Of a DNA stretch of 12,378 nucleotides, positions 1-6,637 are shown piece after piece. The DNA is taken from NCBI GenBank assembly GCA_964384625.1, contig CAYLNH010000222.1:1-12378 (forward strand), written 5' to 3'. Position numbers and translations under genes: made by a program. Source of the DNA: CAYLNH01 sp964384625 (GTDB lineage: Bacteria > Verrucomicrobiota > Lentisphaeria > JABSQK01). Positions within the stretch are counted from its first letter, which is position 1. Each line of letters begins with the position of its first letter. The notes below the pieces were generated by a model. That model was not told where the DNA came from and did no database searches. It worked only from the letters and a program-made list of their open reading frames with translations.

Positions 1-86
1 TTGGGGCTCCAGTCTTCGCCAGGGCTTCGCCGGGCAGGCTGGCCCGAACCCCGCCAGGAGGCAAACCGCCCCCTGGACCGGGCATT
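1..86. repeat. Degenerate two-hairpin intergenic element upstream of livH
   Basis: This GC-rich stretch precedes the liv operon and encodes nothing I can support. It folds as two successive stem-loops: 31-46 (arms cgggc/gcccg, loop of 6) and 54-76 (9-bp arms ccaggaggc/gccccctgg with one mismatch, loop of 5). A short direct repeat (cttcgccagg / cttcgccggg) lies at 16-35. The order of words (accccg, ccaggaggc, gccccctgg, acc) matches the 59-bp cores at 3921-3979 and 4040-4098 (accccgg, gcagggaggc, gcccccctgc, acc), so I read it as a diverged member of the same intergenic family. No clear promoter for livH is visible; the true operon start may lie left of the window. Confidence 0.45.
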
Positions 87-122
87 ATCTTGCGCGACGC
101 GCTTCTCAAGAGGTCTGAAATA

Positions 123-1031
123 ATGTCGAATTTCGTGTATGCCCTGGTGGATGGGATCTGCATCGGCGCGATCTACGCGCTGATTGCGTTGGGCTATACG
201 ATGGTCTACGGCATCATCAAACTGATCAACTTCGCGCACGGCGAGTTTTTCATGCTCGGGGCGTACGCTGGGCTCGGGATCTACCTGTTGCTGCCGGACA
301 GCACGAGTCTATGGTTGTCGATCCCGCTCCTGCTGCTGGCAGCCGGTCTGGCGGGTGCGGCCATCGCCGTCATTGCCGAGCGGGTGGCGTACCGTCCGAT
401 CCGCGGCAAGAGCCGGCTGATCGCACTGTTGACGGCGATCGGCGTTTCCTTCTTTTTGTCGAACCTGATGACCTTCGTGAAGGGCGGCTACAATCTGAAT
501 TTTTCCGGGCCGATCGAGGCGGTCACTGAGCACAACGTCAATCTCCCGGGCGGCATGCCGTTTCAGACGATGAAGTTTGCCTTCATCGTGATCTCCCTGG
601 CGCTGATGGCGCTGCTCTGGTATCTGGTCATGCACACGCGCTTCGGCCGGGCCATGCGGGCGACGAGTCAGGATATGGAAGCGGCGCGTTTGATGGGCAT
701 CAACGTCAACCGCGTGATCATGTACACGTTTGCCATCGGCGGTTTTTTCGCCGGCATTGCGGGCGCGTTGATCGGCGCCAAAAACAATGTCGAACCGTTC
801 ATGGGGTTCATGCCGGGGCTGATCGCGTTTGTCGCGGCGGTGGTCGGCGGCATCGGCTCCATTCCCGGCGCGGTGATCGGCGGCTTCCTGATCGGCATTC
901 TGCAGCAGCTCTCCGTCTGGGCCGGGATCCCCAGCGGCTATATGAATGTGGTCACGTTCTCCTTGCTGATCGTGGTGCTGGTACTGCGGCCGCAAGGCAT
1001 TCTGGGCAAGTTCCGGCGGGAGAAGGTGTAG
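123..1031 (+). CDS. livH: Branched-chain amino acid/amide ABC transporter permease LivH
   Basis: Inner-membrane permease of the hydrophobic amino acid uptake (HAAT/Liv) ABC family, which pairs with LivM to form the channel. The 302-residue product has the family hallmarks: an N-terminal block GYTMVYGIIKLINFAHGEF (residues 24-42), a cytoplasmic coupling segment around DMEAARLMGINVNRV (184-198) that contacts the ATPase, and a C-terminal RPQGILG (289-295). Hydrophobic segments run through most of the chain, as expected for about eight membrane passes. I chose ATG 123 over an in-frame TTG at 90 because an AGAGG ribosome-binding site lies just upstream and the extra 11 residues are not family-like. 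The stop codon directly abuts the livM start, so the two are translationally coupled. Substrate cannot be told from sequence: branched-chain amino acids, amides and urea all use this family. Confidence 0.95.
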   Translation: MSNFVYALVDGICIGAIYALIALGYTMVYGIIKLINFAHGEFFMLGAYAGLGIYLLLPDSTSLWLSIPLLLLAAGLAGAAIAVIAERVAYRPIRGKSRLIALLTAIGVSFFLSNLMTFVKGGYNLNFSGPIEAVTEHNVNLPGGMPFQTMKFAFIVISLALMALLWYLVMHTRFGRAMRATSQDMEAARLMGINVNRVIMYTFAIGGFFAGIAGALIGAKNNVEPFMGFMPGLIAFVAAVVGGIGSIPGAVIGGFLIGILQQLSVWAGIPSGYMNVVTFSLLIVVLVLRPQGILGKFRREKV

Positions 1032-2132
1032 ATGGAATTCGTCATCGAAATCGTCAATCTGATCGGTATCTACATCATCCTGGCGCTGGCGTTGAATGTG
1101 ATTTGCGGCATGACCGGTCTGCTGCAGCTGGGGCATGCCGGTTTCTTCGCGGTCGGCGCCTATACCGCGGGTCTCGTCAGCATCTACTGCCACGCCCCGA
1201 ACTGGGGTTACGGCAACTTCGTTGTCACTGCTGTCGCGGCCATGGTGGCCGCCGCGCTGTTTGCCTTGGCAATCGGCATTCCGTGTCTGCGGCTGCGCGG
1301 CGATTACCTGGCGATCGCGACCCTGGGCTTCGGCGAGATCGTCAAGATCTGTCTGAACAACATTGCCTTCCCCAAAACCGAACAGATGATTCAGGACGAA
1401 GCCGCATTGCTGCAGCTGGATGCGGAACAGATTGCCCCGACCTTCGGCGAGGCCACCGGCATCCAGCTGCCGGCCACGGCCGATTACGTCCACACCAATC
1501 GCGTCAACCCGATGGCGGAAGGGTGGGGCAGCGGTTTGTTTGACAGACTGCAGGGCAACCCCTTTGAGAGCGCCTTCCTGGCCGGGCTCTACGAGTTCAT
1601 GATGAACACCTGGTTTGTCTGGCTGTTTGTGATCATCACGTTTGTACTGCTGTACAACCTGAAACGCTCAGCCGTCGGCAGGGCCTTTCTGGCGATTCGC
1701 GAGGATGAGATTGCCGCCCGCAGCATGGGCGTGAATCTACCGGCCTACAAGATTCTGTCCTTCCTGCTGTCGGCGGCCTTCGCCGGTTTGGCCGGCGCCC
1801 TGTACATCCAGGTGACCCGCCGGGTTTCGCCGGCGGAGTTTACCTTGCTGCAGACCATCCAGGTCCTCCTGATCGTTGTCCTCGGCGGCCTCGGTTCGTT
1901 CTCCGGTTCGGTCCTGGCCGCCGTCGTGATTGTCGGCGTGCCGGAGCTAATGCGTTTCCTGCCGACCATTCCCATCGGGGAACACGGGTTCAATCTGGCC
2001 GAGAAAAAGGAGCTCCTGTTCGCTGTTCTGCTGATCTTCCTCGTCCGCGTCGCGTCCAACGGCATCATGGGCATGAAGGAGTTCCCGGACCTGCTGAAAC
2101 CGTTGCGGCAACCGGAGAAGGACAATGGCTGA
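1032..2132 (+). CDS. livM: Branched-chain amino acid/amide ABC transporter permease LivM
   Basis: Second membrane subunit of the Liv-type importer, 366 residues, starting at the base after the livH stop. Family features are the N-terminal GMTGLLQLGHAGFFAVGAY (26-44), RLRGDYLAIATLGFGEIV (87-104), the ATPase-coupling segment AIREDEIAARSMGVNL (221-236) and the membrane helix FLLSAAFAGLAGALY (244-258). Between the membrane segment ending near residue 111 and the one starting near 193 there is a long polar, partly acidic stretch of about 80 residues (EQMIQDEAALLQLDAEQ and onward). This looks longer than the usual external loop, and the familiar GGxxGI motif is not evident in it. It ends by overlapping livG by 8 bases. 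It transports together with LivH; the substrate is unknown. Confidence 0.94.
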   Translation: MEFVIEIVNLIGIYIILALALNVICGMTGLLQLGHAGFFAVGAYTAGLVSIYCHAPNWGYGNFVVTAVAAMVAAALFALAIGIPCLRLRGDYLAIATLGFGEIVKICLNNIAFPKTEQMIQDEAALLQLDAEQIAPTFGEATGIQLPATADYVHTNRVNPMAEGWGSGLFDRLQGNPFESAFLAGLYEFMMNTWFVWLFVIITFVLLYNLKRSAVGRAFLAIREDEIAARSMGVNLPAYKILSFLLSAAFAGLAGALYIQVTRRVSPAEFTLLQTIQVLLIVVLGGLGSFSGSVLAAVVIVGVPELMRFLPTIPIGEHGFNLAEKKELLFAVLLIFLVRVASNGIMGMKEFPDLLKPLRQPEKDNG

Positions 2133-2934
2133 GACCGCCCCCGACATTGCCAGGGAGTTCGACCACCTGTTCGTCGACGGACTGACCAAGCACTTCGGCG
2201 GTGTCAAGGCGGCGCAGGACGTGTCGTTCGAAGTGAAGCGCGGCGAGATTGTCGGTCTGATCGGCCCGAACGGCGCCGGGAAGACGACGGTCTTCAATCT
2301 GATTACCGGCTTGGACTTGCCGGACCGCGGCGAGGTCTACTTCGACCGGCACTTCATCGCCGGCATGCCGGCGCACAAAATCGTCCGCCTCGGTCTGGCG
2401 CGCACCTTTCAGAATATCCGTCTGCTGGGGCACCTTTCGGTGCTTGACAACGTCAAGATCGCCTACCACGCTCACTTCCAATACCACTTGTTCGACGCGA
2501 TGTTCCGGTTGCCGCGGTTCTTTCGCGAGGAACGCGAGATCACCAGCAAGTCGATGCGTTTCCTGGAGTTGTTCGAGCTGGTTGATGTCGCGGAGGAACG
2601 GGCTGATTCCCTGCCGTACGGCCGCCGTCGACGGCTGGAGATCGCACGGGCGCTGGCGACCGAAGGCAGTATGTTGCTCCTGGATGAACCGGCCGCCGGC
2701 ATGAACCCTAACGAGACCGCCGACCTGATGGCGATGATCCGTCGGATCAACAATGAGTTCCGCGTCACAATCCTCCTGATCGAACACGATATGAAGCTCG
2801 TGATGAATGTCTGTGAACGCATCGTCGTGATGGAACACGGGGTCGTTATCGCGCGCGGTACGCCGGCGGAAGTGCGCAACGACCCGAAGGTCATCGAAGC
2901 CTACCTCGGTGTCGGTGCGGCGGCTGATGCGTAA
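2125..2934 (+). CDS. livG: Branched-chain amino acid/amide ABC transporter ATP-binding protein LivG
   Basis: Cytoplasmic ATPase of the importer, 269 residues, with a complete ABC fold: Walker A GPNGAGKT (47-54), Q-loop Gln96 in ARTFQNIRL, signature region PYGRRRRLEIARAL (164-177), Walker B MLLLDE with catalytic Glu188, and H-loop His221 in IEHDM. The TFQNIRL segment, the long helical insert that follows and the YGxxRRLEIARAL signature separate LivG from generic ABC ATPases. In most LivG/LivF proteins the residue two after YG is Gln; here it is Arg168. The start overlaps the end of livM. LivG normally works with a second ATPase, LivF, encoded just downstream. Here the operon ends instead and a convergent gene follows, so LivF must be encoded elsewhere or LivG may act as a homodimer. 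Confidence 0.95.
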   Translation: MAETAPDIAREFDHLFVDGLTKHFGGVKAAQDVSFEVKRGEIVGLIGPNGAGKTTVFNLITGLDLPDRGEVYFDRHFIAGMPAHKIVRLGLARTFQNIRLLGHLSVLDNVKIAYHAHFQYHLFDAMFRLPRFFREEREITSKSMRFLELFELVDVAEERADSLPYGRRRRLEIARALATEGSMLLLDEPAAGMNPNETADLMAMIRRINNEFRVTILLIEHDMKLVMNVCERIVVMEHGVVIARGTPAEVRNDPKVIEAYLGVGAAADA

Positions 2935-2957
2935 GGTCCCCCAATCGCGACGGGATT

Positions 2958-3013
2958 GCTGCAGCCCGCCCTTAAGAGAGCTGCAGCCGCTGAGCCGGCA
3001 AAGCCCATTGCCG
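2958..3013. other. Two stem-loops between convergent livG and the flavin reductase gene
   Basis: The 113-bp convergent gap holds two inverted repeats: gctgcagc at 2958-2965 pairing with gctgcagc at 2980-2987 (8 bp, loop 14), and cggcaa/ttgccg at 2996-3001 and 3008-3013 (6 bp, loop 6). Neither is followed by a T-tract on either strand, so they are not canonical intrinsic terminators. They could still act as 3'-end stabilisers or Rho-dependent ends for the two converging transcripts. Confidence 0.35.
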
Positions 3014-3047
3014 CGGCCTGCCCCGACTTCCCGGCGTCCGACCCGCG

Positions 3048-3578
3048 TCAAGCGTCCGTGTACTTCGTGTCGCCCTCGATGCGGGTGATCTCGCCGAAGT
3101 AGATGCGATGGTAGTCGGCGCCGTTGTAGCAGGGCTCGATGTAGTCGGCGGCGAAGTTGGTCGGTTTGACGTCGTCGTGGTAGATCCGTCTGCACTCAAC
3201 GATCAGCTCGGCTTCGTCGAAGCCGGGGCTGTCGACGGTCTGCGAGGCGATCGGCGTCAGCCCGGTGGCTTCAACTTTGTCGAGGTCGCGGCCGGACTTG
3301 GAACCACAGAAGTTCAGGACCCGGCGGTGTGACTGGGGGAAGGCGGTCAGCGTGAAGGAGTCGTTCTGTTCGAGGAGTTGATATGTGTAACGACTGGGGC
3401 GCACGACGACCTGGGCAAACGGCTTCCCCCACATGACGCCGAAGGATCCCCAGGCGACGGTCATCATGTTGAACTTGCCGGGCTCATTGACGCCGCTGGT
3501 CAACAGGTACCAGTCGTCGGCCCAAGCCTTGACGATATTGAGATTGAAGTCGTTGAAGGCGATGTTCTGACGTGGCAT
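3048..3578 (-). CDS. Flavin reductase family protein (FMN-binding split barrel)
   Basis: A 176-residue protein of the flavin reductase-like (flavoredoxin-type) family, which binds FMN and passes electrons from NAD(P)H or another donor to flavin or to a partner enzyme. Recognisable parts are the FMN-binding stretch FNMMTVAWGSFGVMWGKP (36-53), VVVRPSRYTYQLLEQNDSF (57-75) with the usual R-Y-T pattern, the segment CGSKSGRDLDKVEATGLTP (91-109), and the C-terminal dimer strand HRIYFGEI (157-164). No signal peptide is visible, so it is cytoplasmic. The start is set by a GGAGG ribosome-binding site six bases upstream of ATG 3578. The frame stays open well upstream only because the repeat block beyond it contains no stop codons, so a longer product should not be believed. 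It stands alone, convergent to livG; the electron partner is unknown. Confidence 0.9.
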   Translation of the reverse strand: MPRQNIAFNDFNLNIVKAWADDWYLLTSGVNEPGKFNMMTVAWGSFGVMWGKPFAQVVVRPSRYTYQLLEQNDSFTLTAFPQSHRRVLNFCGSKSGRDLDKVEATGLTPIASQTVDSPGFDEAELIVECRRIYHDDVKPTNFAADYIEPCYNGADYHRIYFGEITRIEGDTKYTDA

Positions 3579-3612
3579 GGAGGTCCTCCGGTTTGGTGTT
3601 GCCTGGAAGGTA

Positions 3613-3665
3613 GCACGGGGATGATCATCGGGCAACGGCTCTGCCGGGGCGGAGATCATCCGTGC
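3613..3665. repeat. Imperfect inverted repeat upstream of the flavin reductase gene
   Basis: The arms gcacgg..atgatc (3613-3626, with two extra G) and gatcatccgtgc (3654-3665) face each other across 27 bases. A separate perfect 10-bp palindrome, gatgatcatc, sits at 3620-3629 inside the left arm. The position is 35-87 bases upstream of the flavin reductase start codon on the minus strand, so it could be an operator or a 5'-leader hairpin for that gene. No convincing -35/-10 pair was found nearby. Confidence 0.35.
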
Positions 3666-3685
3666 CAAAGGCGGCTGCGCGTCTG

Positions 3686-3920
3686 GGAATGGCGCTGCGC
3701 GCGGAGGAATGGCGCTGCGCGCGGAGGAATGGCGCTGCGCNNNNNNNNNNNNNNNNNNNNNNNNNNNNNNNNNNNNNNNNNNNNNNNNNNNNNNNNNNNN
3801 NNNNNNNNNNNNNNNNNNNNNNNNNNNNNNNNNNNNNNNNGGAATGGCGCTGCGCGCGGAGGAATGGCGCTGCGCGCGGAGGAATGGCGCTGCGCGTGGA
3901 GGAATGGCGCTGCGCGCGGA
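3686..3920. repeat. 20-bp tandem repeat array (interrupted by assembly gap)
   Basis: The unit is ggaatggcgctgcgcgcgga, repeated head to tail. Two full copies and a 15-base partial copy lie left of the gap (3686-3740) and four copies lie right of it (3841-3920); the copy at 3881-3900 differs by one C-to-T change. Near-identity of copies implies recent expansion or homogenisation. The unit contains no stop codon in any of the six frames, and three units make 60 bases, so every frame reads as an endless 20-residue protein repeat (for example beginning MALRAEEWRC). Long open frames over this block are therefore artefacts. There are no spacers, so it is not a CRISPR array. Confidence 0.95.
3741..3840. 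other. Assembly gap (100 N) inside the tandem repeat
   Basis: Exactly 100 undetermined bases. A round number of this kind is the usual placeholder for a scaffold join of unknown length. It falls within the 20-bp array, in keeping with the repeat being too long or too uniform for the reads. The real copy number is therefore unknown, and unrelated sequence between the two flanks cannot be excluded. Confidence 0.98.
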
Positions 3921-4156
3921 GGAACGTGGGGCGCTGCCCCACACCCCGGCAGGGAGGCGGTGGCCCCCCTGCACCCCCACAGTTTGCGCTGCGCGCGGAA
4001 GACTGGCGCTGCGCGCGGAGGAATGGCGCTGCGCGCGGAGGAACGTGGGGCGCTGCCCCGCACCCCGGCAGGGAGGCGGTGGCCCCCCTGCACCCCCAAA
4101 GTTTGCGCTGCGCGCGGAAGACTGGCGCTGTCCCACACCCCGGCAGGGAGGCGGTG
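3921..4156. repeat. 119-bp higher-order repeat with two-hairpin core (2+ copies)
   Basis: Each 119-bp unit is a 59-bp core followed by three variant 20-bp units. Unit one is 3921-4039 (core 3921-3979; 20-mers at 3980, 4000 and 4020). Unit two starts at 4040 (core 4040-4098; 20-mers at 4099 and 4119) and breaks off at 4130, where it jumps at the shared word gcgctg into a third, partial core ending at 4156. In the first core, gtggggc/gccccac forms a 7-bp stem with loop gct (3926-3942), and gcagggaggc/gcccccctgc forms a 10-bp stem with one mismatch and loop ggtg (3949-3972). The two visible cores differ at only a few bases. It lies between the glnN terminator and the flavin reductase gene. No gene is present. 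Confidence 0.9.
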
Positions 4157-4198
4157 TGTTGCTGTTGGAACGCAGGCGAAGTCACGCTTTGCGTTGTC

Positions 4199-4236
4199 AA
4201 AACAAAACAGGCCGGACAGTTTACTGCCCGGCCTGT
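4199..4236 (-). terminator. Intrinsic terminator of glnN
   Basis: Inverted repeat acaggccggacag (4207-4219) and ctgcccggcctgt (4224-4236): a 13-bp stem with one mismatch and a 4-base loop, GC-rich. Read on the minus strand it is followed by TTTTGTTTTG, a good U-tract. It starts 21 bases after the glnN stop codon. This is the clearest Rho-independent terminator in the window. Confidence 0.9.
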
Positions 4237-4257
4237 GCGTGTTGTCCGATAGACGTA

Positions 4258-6441
4258 CTATTTGATGAAGAGCATCTCCTGGTAGGTCGGCAACGGCCAG
4301 AGGTCGTCGGCGACCATGCTTTCGAGATCGTCGGCGACGGCACGGACATCGTTCATGACCGGCAGGATCTTGTCGAGGAAGTAGTTTGCTTCCTTGAGCG
4401 GGTCCTTACCCTTGTCGCCGTCGATCGCTGCCTGCAGCGCCGCCAGGTTGTCCTGGAGGTCCCTGACCAGCGAGGTTATCTTGTCCAGAGTGTTAGTGTC
4501 GAAGGTATAGCCGACGGCCTTGAGGTCGGCACAGGTCTTGGCCAGTTCGCTCTGGTAGCGAATGGCTGCCGGGAAGATCAGGGTCTTGCCGATCTTCAGG
4601 ACAAGGTTGGCTTCGACATTGACCGCGAGACAATACTGTTCGAGGTAGGTTTCGTAGCGGCTTTCGAGTTCGGCTTTGCTCAAGACACTGTACTTCTTGA
4701 ACATCGCGATCGTGTCTTTCTTGACGATCTCCGGGAGAGCGGCGGGGGTGGTCTTCAGGTTGAGCAGACCGCGTTTCTTCGCCTCCTTCTCCCAGGCTTC
4801 GGTGTAGTTGTCGCCGTTGAAGATGATGGCGCCGTGGTCTTTGACGATCGTCTGCAGGACCTTCTGGACGGCGGCGTTCAGCTTCTTCGGGTTGCCCTTG
4901 GTCGCCTTCTCCAGTTCCGTGGCGATGTAGTCCAGGGAGTCGGCCATCATCGTGTTCAGGACGACGAGCGGGCCGGCAATGGAGTGGGTCGAGCCGACGG
5001 CGCGGAACTCGAAGCGGTTGCCGGTGAAGGCAAAGGGACTGGTCCGGTTGCGGTCGCCGGTGTCCTTGGGGATTGGCGGCAGCGTGTCGACGCCGAGCTT
5101 CAGCGTTGACTGCTTCCTGGATCCCTTGAGGGCGCCTCTACCGAGCTGTTCAAAGATATCGCCGAGCTGGTCGCCGAGGAAGACCGACAGGATGGCTGGC
5201 GGCGCTTCGTTGGCGCCGAGGCGATGGTCGTTCGACGCCGTGGCGACGGCGGCGCGCAGCAGGCCCTGGTTCTTATGCACCGCGCGAATGGCAGCGGCGC
5301 AGAAGACGAGGAACTGCGCATTGTCGTGCGGCGTATCGCCGGGATCCAGCAGGTTGCCCTGGGTGGCGTTGCCGAGCGACCAGTTCAGGTGTTTGCCGGA
5401 ACCGTTGATGCCGGCGAACGGTTTCTCGTGCAGCAGGCATTCCATGCCGTACTTGTTGGCGACGCGCTTCAGCGTGACCATGACCAGTTGCTGATGGTCG
5501 GTGGCGACGTTGGCGGTTTCATAGACCGGCGCGATCTCGTACTGGCCGGGCGCCACTTCGTTGTGGCGGGTCTTCACCGGGATGCCCAGCTTGTACAGCT
5601 CGCGTTCGACCTCGAGCATACAGGCGAGGACACGTTCGGCGATGGCGCCGAAATAGTGGTCGTCGAACTCCTGACCCTTCGGCGGTTTGGCGCCGAACAG
5701 CGTGCGGCCCGCGTTGAGCATGTCCGGACGGGCAAAAAAGAAGTTGCGGTCGACCAGGAAGTATTCCTGTTCCGGACCGGCCGTTGAGGAAACAAAGTTT
5801 CCCGAGTCGTCGCCGAACAGTCTGAGGATGCGCTGCGCCTGCTTGTTCAGCGCCTGCATCGATCGCAGAACCGGCGTCTTCTTGTCCAGCGCCTCGCCCG
5901 TCCACGAGATGAACATGGTCGGGATGCACAGGGTTGTGCCGTTCGGATTCTCGATGATGTAGGCCGGGCTGGTGATGTCCCATACCGTATAGCCGCGCGC
6001 CTCAAAGGTCTGCCGTAAACCGCCGTTCGGAAAACTGGAGGCGTCCGGCTCGCCCTGAATCAGAAGCTTGCCGGAAAACTCGGCAATGGCGCCGCCTTTG
6101 CCGTCGGGATTCAGAAAGCTGTCGTGTTTCTCGGCGGTTAGACCGGTGAGCGGATAAAAGACATGCGTGTAGTGGGTCGCACCCTTCTCGATCGCCCAGT
6201 CCTTCATCGCCGTGGCCACCACATCGGCGATCGACGGGTCCAACTCCTCGCGCCTTTCAATGCTGTTGATCAGGGACTTGTAGACGCTCTTCGGCAGGCG
6301 CTCGCGCATAACGTTCTGATTGAACACGTTAATCCCGAATAAATCCTGTGCCGGCGTCTCCATGAAGTTCAGCGGCGCGGAAATCGGTTTGTAATTGGTG
6401 ACGGATGCGATGGCATCCATTCGGGCTTTGCTGCCACTCAT
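4258..6441 (-). CDS. glnN: Glutamine synthetase type III
   Basis: Cytoplasmic enzyme that makes glutamine from glutamate, ammonia and ATP. At 727 residues it has the size of the GSIII class (about 700-730) rather than GSI or GSII. GSIII signatures are EFSGKLLIQGEPDASSFPNG (121-140) with the TVWDITSPAYI segment (152-162). Active-site blocks are GPEQEY (222-227, metal ligands), HNEVAPGQYEIAP (293-305), NGSGKH (346-351) and NRTSPFAFTGNRFEFR (465-480). The C-terminal third is the helical GSIII-specific domain. I place the start at ATG 6441 because AAAGGAG lies nine bases upstream; the frame is open for 20 more codons to an ATG at 6501, but that one has no ribosome-binding site. A strong terminator follows, so it is monocistronic. 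The Liv importer operon is nearby but not co-transcribed. Confidence 0.96.
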   Translation of the reverse strand: MSGSKARMDAIASVTNYKPISAPLNFMETPAQDLFGINVFNQNVMRERLPKSVYKSLINSIERREELDPSIADVVATAMKDWAIEKGATHYTHVFYPLTGLTAEKHDSFLNPDGKGGAIAEFSGKLLIQGEPDASSFPNGGLRQTFEARGYTVWDITSPAYIIENPNGTTLCIPTMFISWTGEALDKKTPVLRSMQALNKQAQRILRLFGDDSGNFVSSTAGPEQEYFLVDRNFFFARPDMLNAGRTLFGAKPPKGQEFDDHYFGAIAERVLACMLEVERELYKLGIPVKTRHNEVAPGQYEIAPVYETANVATDHQQLVMVTLKRVANKYGMECLLHEKPFAGINGSGKHLNWSLGNATQGNLLDPGDTPHDNAQFLVFCAAAIRAVHKNQGLLRAAVATASNDHRLGANEAPPAILSVFLGDQLGDIFEQLGRGALKGSRKQSTLKLGVDTLPPIPKDTGDRNRTSPFAFTGNRFEFRAVGSTHSIAGPLVVLNTMMADSLDYIATELEKATKGNPKKLNAAVQKVLQTIVKDHGAIIFNGDNYTEAWEKEAKKRGLLNLKTTPAALPEIVKKDTIAMFKKYSVLSKAELESRYETYLEQYCLAVNVEANLVLKIGKTLIFPAAIRYQSELAKTCADLKAVGYTFDTNTLDKITSLVRDLQDNLAALQAAIDGDKGKDPLKEANYFLDKILPVMNDVRAVADDLESMVADDLWPLPTYQEMLFIK

Positions 6442-6522
6442 GAAGCAACACTCCTTTGCATTGTATTGGAAAAATCCGACGGTGTACGCCACACCAGACA
6501 TTGGCGAGGCAACATCCAGATA

Positions 6523-6539
6523 ATCATTTGACGTGCCAA
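6523..6539 (-). promoter_or_regulatory. Candidate sigma-54 promoter of glnN
   Basis: On the minus strand, TTGGCAC matches the -24 element of sigma-54 promoters exactly. It is followed after the correct 10-base interval by GA (ATGAT) where the consensus has GC (TTGCW). Sigma-54 control is common for nitrogen-assimilation genes, which makes the hit plausible, but the -12 half is imperfect and one such match can arise by chance. It lies 82-98 bases upstream of the glnN start codon. Confidence 0.3.
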
Positions 6540-6546
6540 GCTCGCA

Positions 6547-6575
6547 ACAATGTCATGTAACTGCTTACCTGTCAA
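6547..6575 (-). promoter_or_regulatory. Candidate sigma-70 promoter of glnN
   Basis: Read on the minus strand, a perfect TTGACA (-35, 6570-6575) is followed after 17 bases by CATTGT (-10, 6547-6552). The -10 is only half-matching but carries a TG one base upstream, as in extended -10 promoters. It would give a leader of roughly 100 bases before glnN. It competes with the sigma-54 candidate just downstream; both could be used. Confidence 0.35.
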
Positions 6576-6637
6576 GGCGAAACACAAAACGACAGCAATC
6601 CCTGAAAACGCCGACCCGCCGGGCTGCCGGCAATTTC

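Noticed and set aside
309..1493. Long open frame on the minus strand (394 codons) across livH and livM
   Set aside because: Low-complexity, His/Arg/Gln-rich translation with no domain; it is the antisense shadow of two well-supported permease genes.
2065..3195. Long minus-strand open frame (376 codons) opposite livG
   Set aside because: Arg/Gln-rich translation without motifs; livG has every ABC motif on the plus strand, and the frame also runs into the flavin reductase gene.
3579..4136. N-terminal extension of the flavin reductase into the repeat region
   Set aside because: The ribosome-binding site and family length fix the start at 3578; the extension is translated repeat and undetermined bases.
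3686..4156. CRISPR array
   Set aside because: Units are directly contiguous with no unique spacers, and no cas gene is nearby.
3709..5109. Long plus-strand open frame (466 codons) from the repeat into the glnN region
   Set aside because: It begins in the stop-free tandem repeat, crosses the 100 N gap and then runs antisense to glnN; no protein family is recognisable.
5224..5787. Plus-strand open frame antisense to glnN
   Set aside because: Third-position GC bias produces such frames; there is no ribosome-binding site or domain, and the opposite strand encodes conserved GSIII motifs.
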